Notes under the pieces: generated by a model
What the model was told of the DNA's origin: nothing
What the model saw: the letters and a program-made list of their open reading frames with translations, nothing else
Databases searched by the model: none
NCBI RefSeq assembly: GCF_015355755.1
Contig: NZ_JACVEE010000002.1
Location: forward strand, 310,001-374,000
Direction: 5' to 3'
Length of the DNA stretch: 64,000 bases
Origin: Nocardia sp. XZ_19_385
GTDB taxonomy: Bacteria > Actinomycetota > Actinomycetes > Mycobacteriales > Mycobacteriaceae
Translations under genes and position numbers: made by a program
Shown: positions 59,003 through 64,000 of the stretch, in pieces
How positions within the stretch are numbered: the first letter of the stretch is position 1
How the letters are laid out: each line of letters starts with the position of its first letter

Positions 59003-59994
59003 CGCTTCCGGTCACAGCTCTCGGCACCAACGGCATCGAGGTCGGCGGGCAGGGCCTCGGCTGCATGGGGATGAGCGAGTTCTACGGCGAGTCCGACCTC
59101 ACCGAATCCCGCGCGACGCTGGACCGCGCGCTGGAATTCGGCATCACCCTGTTCGACACCGCCGACATCTACGGTTCCGGCCACAACGAGGAACTGCTCA
59201 GCGATTTCGTGCGCGCCAACCGGGACCGGGTGGTGCTCGCCACCAAGTTCGGCATCGTCCGCAAGGCCGAGGACCCCGCCTACCGCGGTTTCGACAACTC
59301 CCCCGGCTACATCCGTAAGTCCGTGGACGGCAGCCTGAAACGGCTCGGCGTCGACGTCATCGATCTGTACTACATGCACCGCCGCGACCCGCAGGTGCCG
59401 ATCGAGGACACCGTCGGGGTCATGGCGGAGCTCGTCGCAGCGGGCAAGGTCCGGGCGCTCGGCCTGTCCGAGGTGACCGGCGACGAACTGCGCGCCGCCC
59501 ACGCCGTGCACCCGATCGCGGCCGTGCAGTCCGAATGGTCGCTGTTCTCCCGCGACGTCGAGCGCACCGCCGTGCCCGCCGCCGCCGAACTCGGCGTCGC
59601 GTTCGTGCCGTACTCGCCGCTGGGCCGCGGCTTCCTCACCGGCAAGCCGATCACCGCGGACCCGAAGGACTACCGCCGCAACATGCCGCGCTTCACCGGC
59701 GACAACGCCGCGCACAACACCGAACTGCTGGCGCCGTTGGCCGCCATCGCCGCGGCCCGGGGCGTCACCCAGGCCCAGGTCGCGCTGGCGTGGGTGCACG
59801 CCCAGGCCGGCGTGCACAACCTGCCGGTCGTCCCGATCCCGGGCACTCGCAGCCGAAATCGCTTGGCGGAGAACGTCGACGCCGCGACGCTGGCTCTGAC
59901 CGCCGACGAACTGTCGACGCTCGAGCCGATCGCCGACAAGGTCGCCGGCCCCCGCTACGCGGACATGTCCTTCACCTCCGCCGGCCGGGAGTAG
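58999..59994 (+). CDS. Aldo/keto reductase
   Basis: 331 residues, NADPH-dependent carbonyl reductase. The catalytic tetrad is visible: Asp and Tyr in FDTADIYGSGHNE, Lys in ATKFGI, His in YYMHRRDP. The cofactor region has IPGTRSRNRLAENV. Coupled to MerR, which likely induces it on carbonyl or electrophile stress. Confidence 0.92.
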   Translation: MTLPVTALGTNGIEVGGQGLGCMGMSEFYGESDLTESRATLDRALEFGITLFDTADIYGSGHNEELLSDFVRANRDRVVLATKFGIVRKAEDPAYRGFDNSPGYIRKSVDGSLKRLGVDVIDLYYMHRRDPQVPIEDTVGVMAELVAAGKVRALGLSEVTGDELRAAHAVHPIAAVQSEWSLFSRDVERTAVPAAAELGVAFVPYSPLGRGFLTGKPITADPKDYRRNMPRFTGDNAAHNTELLAPLAAIAAARGVTQAQVALAWVHAQAGVHNLPVVPIPGTRSRNRLAENVDAATLALTADELSTLEPIADKVAGPRYADMSFTSAGRE

Positions 59995-60001
59995 CCGGCG
60001 G
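59978..60001 (+). terminator. Stem-loop across the aldo/keto reductase stop
   Basis: CCGCCGGC, 8-nt loop containing the TAG stop, GCCGGCGG. Probably ends the merR-AKR transcript. Confidence 0.6.
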
Positions 60002-60048
60002 TTCCACGTCCCAGGCATGGACAACCGGCGCTTTACGGGGTATGAAAC

Positions 60049-60062
60049 TAGAACAGGTTTCA
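60049..60062. promoter_or_regulatory. KstR-like operator upstream of thioesterase gene
   Basis: TAGAACAGGTTTCA matches TNNAACNNGTTNNA, 24 bp before ATG 60087. The surrounding AAACTAGAACAGGTTTCATT is partly palindromic. Confidence 0.6.
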
Positions 60063-60086
60063 TTTCTGGTGATTGCGGGAGTTTCG

Positions 60087-60557
60087 ATGGACAGCGCGGC
60101 CGTGGGCGAAATGGTGATGGCTGGATTCCAGAAGCTGGGATTCATCCAGTACGCCGGCATCGAAGGCGTGGAGTTCGGGCCGGGCCGCAACGTGGTGTCG
60201 CTCGAGCCGAAGCCGGAGCATCTGAACCACAACGGGGATCTGCACGCCGCAGTGCTTTTCGGGCTGGCGGAGACCGCCGCGATGGGTGCGTCGGTGTCGG
60301 GGATCGTGGACCTGATGAGCGAGACGTTCATCGTCGCCAGGAACGGGCGGATCGAATACCTGGCGCGCGCCAAAGGCGAGGCCGGGCCGTTCCTGGCGAT
60401 CTCCGAGATCGAGGCGGAAGCCCTCGAGAAGGTCCGCGCGCAGATCGCGGACCGGGTCGACATCGAGCTGGAAGTGCCGGTGACCATCACCGACAGCACC
60501 GGAAAGAAGGTGGCCGCTTCGGCTTTCACCGCCGTGCTGCGGCCACGCCGGAAGTGA
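60087..60557 (+). CDS. Hotdog-fold thioesterase (DUF4442/PaaI-like)
   Basis: 156 residues. LNHNGDLHAAVLFGLAETAA is the helix and active-site stretch of PaaI/DUF4442 hotdog enzymes; the strands SETFIVARNGRIEYLARAK and PVTITDSTGKKVA follow. It likely hydrolyses acyl-CoA. ATG 60087 has GGGAG 5 nt upstream; a longer frame runs through the operator. The KstR-like site suggests a place in sterol or lipid catabolism. It ends 3 nt from the convergent transporter. Confidence 0.8.
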   Translation: MDSAAVGEMVMAGFQKLGFIQYAGIEGVEFGPGRNVVSLEPKPEHLNHNGDLHAAVLFGLAETAAMGASVSGIVDLMSETFIVARNGRIEYLARAKGEAGPFLAISEIEAEALEKVRAQIADRVDIELEVPVTITDSTGKKVAASAFTAVLRPRRK

Positions 60558-60560
60558 TCC

Positions 60561-61448
60561 CTACGCCTGCGCGGGCGCCTCGGCCGCCCGCGCGGTGCGC
60601 CGGGTGACCAGCCAGCCGACAGCGGCCGCCAGCGGGAACATCAGCACTCCGTAAACCGCTGCCGGAACGGCCATTTCGGTGCTGTCGAGGACGCTGATCG
60701 CCACCGTCATCGCGATCGTGCTGTTGTGGATGCCGATCTCCATCGAGCAGGCGATCGCCTGGCGGTCGGTCACTCCGAGCCAGCGCGGCACGAAGTACCC
60801 GGCGGTCAGGCTGATCAGGCAGAACAGCGTGGTGACGGCGCCGACGTCGACCAGGTAGCCGGTCAGGTTCTCGCGTTCGGCCAGCATCGTGCCCAGGATG
60901 ACCAGCAGCAGGGTGACCGCGGAGCCGATCCGGACCGGGCGATCCATCCGTTCGGCGAAGCCGGGAGCCCGGTGCCGGGTGACCATGCCCAGGGCGACCG
61001 GGATCAATACGATCGCGAAAACCTGTGCGGCCTTACCGAATTGCAGCCCGACCTGGCCCGCGCTGCCGCCCGGCTCGAAGTAGTCGATGGCGAAATTGGT
61101 GACCAGCGGCAGGGTTACCACGGCGACGATCGAATTCACCGCTGTCAGTGACACATTCAGCGCGACATCGCCGCGGAACAGGTGGCTGAACAGGTTCGCG
61201 GTGGTGCCGCCGGGCGAGGCCGCCAGCAACATCATTCCGACGGCGAGCAGTGGGGACAGATCGAACAGCAGCACCAACCCGAAGGCCGCCGCGGGCAGCA
61301 GCACCAGCTGGCAGGCCAGCGCGATGGCCACCGGCTTCGGATTCGACGCGATGCGCCGGAAGTCCTCGACGGTCAGCGACAGTCCCAGGCCGAACATGAT
61401 CACGGCCAGCGCCAACGGAAGCGCCACCGATACCAGTGGAGAATTCAT
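60561..61448 (-). CDS. Bile acid:sodium symporter (BASS) family transporter
   Basis: 295 residues, about nine hydrophobic helices. FGLGLSLTVEDFRRI near residue 20, AASPGGTTANLFSHLFRGD (~77-95) and MEIGIHNSTIAMTVA (~237-251) are the crossover motifs of the family. Substrates of relatives include bile acids, organic acids and sterol derivatives. The neighbouring KstR-like thioesterase makes a steroid-related solute conceivable. Confidence 0.88.
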   Translation of the reverse strand: MNSPLVSVALPLALAVIMFGLGLSLTVEDFRRIASNPKPVAIALACQLVLLPAAAFGLVLLFDLSPLLAVGMMLLAASPGGTTANLFSHLFRGDVALNVSLTAVNSIVAVVTLPLVTNFAIDYFEPGGSAGQVGLQFGKAAQVFAIVLIPVALGMVTRHRAPGFAERMDRPVRIGSAVTLLLVILGTMLAERENLTGYLVDVGAVTTLFCLISLTAGYFVPRWLGVTDRQAIACSMEIGIHNSTIAMTVAISVLDSTEMAVPAAVYGVLMFPLAAAVGWLVTRRTARAAEAPAQA

Positions 61449-61563
61449 GCAGTGTCCTCATCACTCATCCGGCTATCCCTAGCCGGAAATCTGAACCCGG
61501 CGGGTGTCAGAATTTGCTGAGGATAGCCGGAGTGTGACGAGCGTCGCAATAGCTACGGCAGTT

Positions 61564-62217
61564 TTATGGCTGCCCGGTCAAATAGGCGATGGCGGCATCG
61601 ACGGACTCCTGCCCGCCGGCCTGGTACAGACCGGCGAAGGCGCCGATGACGCCACCGACGACGGTGGTGATCGGGACGGTGATCACGTCGAAGACGAACA
61701 GCCCCAACGGGAATCCGACCAGGAAGCCGATCACCGCCCCGATGGCCGCGCCCTGCAGGATCTGCGGCTGGTAGCGCTCGATATCGGCGAAAAAGCGCTC
61801 CTGCGAACTGATGTCGCGCACCGGGGCGTCGGACGGGCTGTTCGGCGCGAGCGACAGGCGGGTGCCCGCTTCTTCGATCACCGGGCGGAGGTCGATCTTG
61901 TGACCTTCGACGTCGATCGTCATCGGCAGCGCCGCGATGATCTGCCCGGCGTTGTCGGTGACGGTCACGACCTTGCTGTCCGCGACGAGCGCGAAGCGGC
62001 CGTTCTCCAGGGTGGTGATCGTGGACTTGCGATCCTCGGCGACCGCGACCTGGTAGGCGACCTCCTTGAAGCTGCCCCGCAGGTCGAGCGGGCTGTCGTC
62101 GACCGGGCTGACCTGCGCGGGCGGCGCGGGCGCCGGCTCGGCGTGCACCACCCCACTCGCCAGGCCCGTGGCCGCCAAGGTCAGAATTGCGGTGGCGGTA
62201 ATTCTGCTGATCCTCAT
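61564..62217 (-). CDS. Exported protein with glycine-rich hydrophobic C-terminus
   Basis: 217 residues. A Sec signal peptide (ITATAILTLAATGLASGVVH, cut near AEPAP) is followed by a soluble domain (~25-140). A C-terminal Gly/Val-rich hydrophobic stretch (~155-200, GAAIGAVIGFLVGFPLG, VVGGVIGAFAGL) looks like a glycine-zipper membrane segment. The architecture is common in Nocardia hypothetical proteins; function unknown. Confidence 0.7.
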   Translation of the reverse strand: MRISRITATAILTLAATGLASGVVHAEPAPAPPAQVSPVDDSPLDLRGSFKEVAYQVAVAEDRKSTITTLENGRFALVADSKVVTVTDNAGQIIAALPMTIDVEGHKIDLRPVIEEAGTRLSLAPNSPSDAPVRDISSQERFFADIERYQPQILQGAAIGAVIGFLVGFPLGLFVFDVITVPITTVVGGVIGAFAGLYQAGGQESVDAAIAYLTGQP

Positions 62218-62349
62218 AAGTACTTCCCGTAGCGCCAGTTCGTCCGTACGAAGATACCGGCCGCACGCCGACTTCAGCAGGGCTAGAAGCTGTTTGACGC
62301 ATTGATGCCCACACCGTGGCAGTAGGCCGACACCTTGGTCGACACCCTA

Positions 62350-62395
62350 TTGACATCGGCAGCATGCCGCGCAACACTGAACTAGATGGTTCAGT
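62350..62395 (+). promoter_or_regulatory. Self-regulated ArsR promoter
   Basis: -35 TTGACA (62350-62355), 17-bp spacer, -10 AACACT (62373-62378). The perfect inverted repeat ACTGAAC-6-GTTCAGT (62376-62395) overlaps the -10 and the ATG at 62386, so transcription would start at the ATG (leaderless) and be blocked by ArsR. Confidence 0.75.
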
Positions 62396-62718
62396 ATGAC
62401 TTCCTAGGCGCATCATTCGCGGCGCTCGCGGATCCCACTCGCAGAGGGATCCTGGAGCACCTCGGGCGTGGGCCCGCGTCCGTCACCGAGCTGGCTGAAC
62501 GCTTCGAGATGACACTTACCGGCATCAAGAAGCACCTGCAGCTGCTGGAGGACGCGGGCATGATCGTCACCGAAAAACGCGGCCGAGTCCGGTACTGCCA
62601 GCTCGGAGAGGACATTTTCAACCGCGAAGTGGCGTGGCTGCAGAACTATCGGCGCATGGTGGAAGCCCGGATGGACCGTCTCGGTGAATTTCTCGAGCGA
62701 ACGGAGCACAACCAATGA
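62386..62718 (+). CDS. ArsR-family regulator
   Basis: 110 residues. Winged-helix ArsR protein: FAALADPTRRGILEHLGRG, SVTELAERFEMTLTGIKKHL, RVRYCQLGED. There is no metal-thiolate ELCVCD motif. It belongs to the subgroup paired with SRPBCC/AHSA1 genes; its stop overlaps the next start (ATGA). The operator covers its own start codon. Confidence 0.92.
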   Translation: MVQYDFLGASFAALADPTRRGILEHLGRGPASVTELAERFEMTLTGIKKHLQLLEDAGMIVTEKRGRVRYCQLGEDIFNREVAWLQNYRRMVEARMDRLGEFLERTEHNQ

Positions 62719-63188
62719 GCACACCTACGAAAGACGTCGTCGTCACCACCACCGGCGATCGAGACTGCCACGTCGAGCGCATCTTCGACGCCCCACTCGA
62801 TCGCGTGTGGGCCGCCTACAGCCGGGTCGAGCAGCTGGCCCAGTGGTGGGGCCGGGGTCACCAGCTCGATATCGAGCGCTGGGAATTCCGCAAAGGCGGG
62901 CATTGGCGCTTCGTCGAACATTCCGACGGCGACACCCACGGCTTCGAGGGACGGTTCCGGGAGATCACCCCGCGGGAACGGATCGTGCAGTCCTTCGAAT
63001 GGGACGGCATGCCCGCCCACATCACCATCGACACCACGACCTTCGTCGACCTCGGCGACGGTCGTACGAAGGTGGTCACCGACAGCCTCTTCCACACTCA
63101 GGAAGAACGCGACGGGATGCTGGGCTCCGGCATGGAAGCCGGGATGACCGAGAGCTACCTGGCGCTGGATCGACTGCTGGCGGCCTGA
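62715..63188 (+). CDS. SRPBCC/AHSA1-family ligand-binding protein
   Basis: 157 residues, START-like fold. ERIFDAPLDRVWAAYS, LAQWWGRG and GGHWRFVEHSDGDTHGFEGR are the typical strands and loops. Translationally coupled to ArsR. Ligand unknown. Confidence 0.9.
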   Translation: MSTPTKDVVVTTTGDRDCHVERIFDAPLDRVWAAYSRVEQLAQWWGRGHQLDIERWEFRKGGHWRFVEHSDGDTHGFEGRFREITPRERIVQSFEWDGMPAHITIDTTTFVDLGDGRTKVVTDSLFHTQEERDGMLGSGMEAGMTESYLALDRLLAA

Positions 63189-63191
63189 GCC

Positions 63192-63249
63192 GCGCGGGCA
63201 CGGTTCGGCCTCCACCCGAAACGGGGACGGAGGCCGAATGCCCGTGCGC
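63192..63249. terminator. Bidirectional terminator between SRPBCC and pirin genes
   Basis: Perfect 10-bp core TTCGGCCTCC / GGAGGCCGAA (63204-63213, 63229-63238), extended by imperfect GC-rich arms, between two convergent stops. Confidence 0.75.
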
Positions 63250-63260
63250 AGCAGCTGAAT

Positions 63261-64000
63261 TCAGGTATGGTCCGCGCCGGCGACGCGGCGCTTGCGCGGC
63301 TTCAGATGCAGAGCGGGCAGCGGCGGAGCCGGGATGCGCTGGTCCGGAGTATGACCCGCGATGTCCGGGAACCGCTCGACATTGCGGTCCTCCCAGTCGT
63401 TTCGGGCCGTGACGATCTCTTCGTGGCTGCGGCCCACGAAGTTCCACCACATCACCAGTTCCTCGCCGAACGGCTCGCCGCCGATCAGCAGAAAATGCGC
63501 GCCCGCAGCGGTGTTGAGCCGCAGTTCTTTTCGTTCGGTGCCCAGGTAGAGCAACGGGCCCGGGGCGAGTTCGATACCCTCGATCGTCGCGTCGCCCTCG
63601 ATCAGCATCACCGCATGCTCGAAACCCGGGTTCAGTGGCAGCGTGATCTCGGCGCCCGGCTCCACCCGGACATCGGCGCCGATGATCGGGGTGTACGCCC
63701 GCGCCGGTGAGGTGCGGCCCGCGAGCGAACCGATCAACACGATCGCCTGGACGCCTACGGCCCGATACACCGGCAGGTCGCGATGCTGTTCGAAGTGCGG
63801 TTCGACCTGTGTCGCGTTGCCGGGCAACGCGATCCAGAGCTGCAAGCCGTGACTGGCCGGTGCATCCGGGGAGTAGTACTCCGAATGCGCGATCCCGCGT
63901 CCCGAAGTCATCAGGTTCAGCTGGCCGGGGTGGATCTCGGCATCCGAGCCGACCGAATCGCGATGCCGGATCTGGCCGGTGAACGGCCAGGTCACCGTCT
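63261..64000 (-). CDS. Pirin-family protein (N-terminus beyond right edge)
   Basis: About 246 residues visible. The pirin cupin core appears as TVTWPFTGQIRHRDSVGSD, GRGIAHSEYY and LQLWIALP; the second cupin has GFEHAVMLIEGDA and the C-terminal GGEPFGEELVMWWNFVGRSHEEI. The start lies outside the window; the apparent GTG near 63995 is internal. Possible quercetinase or redox-sensing role. Confidence 0.92.
   Translation of the reverse strand, partial: TVTWPFTGQIRHRDSVGSDAEIHPGQLNLMTSGRGIAHSEYYSPDAPASHGLQLWIALPGNATQVEPHFEQHRDLPVYRAVGVQAIVLIGSLAGRTSPARAYTPIIGADVRVEPGAEITLPLNPGFEHAVMLIEGDATIEGIELAPGPLLYLGTERKELRLNTAAGAHFLLIGGEPFGEELVMWWNFVGRSHEEIVTARNDWEDRNVERFPDIAGHTPDQRIPAPPLPALHLKPRKRRVAGADHT

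Overview
This 64 kb window is GC-rich actinobacterial chromosome. The mycofactocin genes, DUF3558 lipoproteins, an EspC-type type VII substrate, kshB and KstR-like sites, fprB, and several starts that look leaderless point to the Mycobacteriales, most likely Nocardia or a close relative. No tRNA, rRNA, CRISPR array, prophage or insertion sequence was seen.

Region 1 (1-22.4 kb, minus strand) is a nonribosomal peptide synthetase assembly line. A ~6,040-residue protein (5 full C-A-T modules plus a sixth C domain) is followed, with a 1-nt overlap, by a second NRPS that leaves the window. Module 6 is split between the two proteins: the C domain lies on the first and A-T on the second. The specificity pockets, read by eye, give Ser - ? 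- Ser - Thr - ? - Ser - (module 7 unread). The first C domain looks like a lipo-initiating starter.

Region 2 (22.4-31.4 kb) holds a GAF-containing regulator and a rearranged mycofactocin locus. This comprises the precursor mftA, an MftB-MftC fusion, the glycosyltransferase mftF and the GMC dehydrogenase mftG. mftD and mftE are absent. Next to it lie a TetR gene and kshB (reductase of 3-ketosteroid 9-alpha-hydroxylase). KstR-like operators lie upstream of both mftA and kshB, so redox-cofactor synthesis and steroid catabolism may be co-controlled. An AlkD-like gene follows.

Region 3 (31.6-46.7 kb) is dominated by translation. The str operon rpsL-rpsG-fusA-tuf is at 46.7-42.3 kb on the minus strand. 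There is also a second, divergent EF-G (31.7 kb), a second EF-Tu (40.6 kb) and a small gene encoding an isolated EF-Tu domain-II-like barrel between the two tuf genes. Among these lie two small paralogous zinc-ribbon genes, a membrane protein, a hydrolase, an SPW/TetR pair, a ferredoxin reductase, a Glu/Asp-racemase-family gene and an AbiEi-like gene.

Region 4 (47-64 kb) is ordinary housekeeping and accessory content: paired DUF3558 lipoproteins, hppD with a divergent Lrp gene, an acyl-ACP thioesterase, an EspC-type/lytic transglycosylase pair, a quinone oxidoreductase, an HTH_42 protein, fprB, sixA, MerR-aldo/keto reductase, a thioesterase with a KstR-like site, a BASS transporter, ArsR-SRPBCC and a pirin cut by the right edge. 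Several regulators (MerR, ArsR, TetR) have readable operators.
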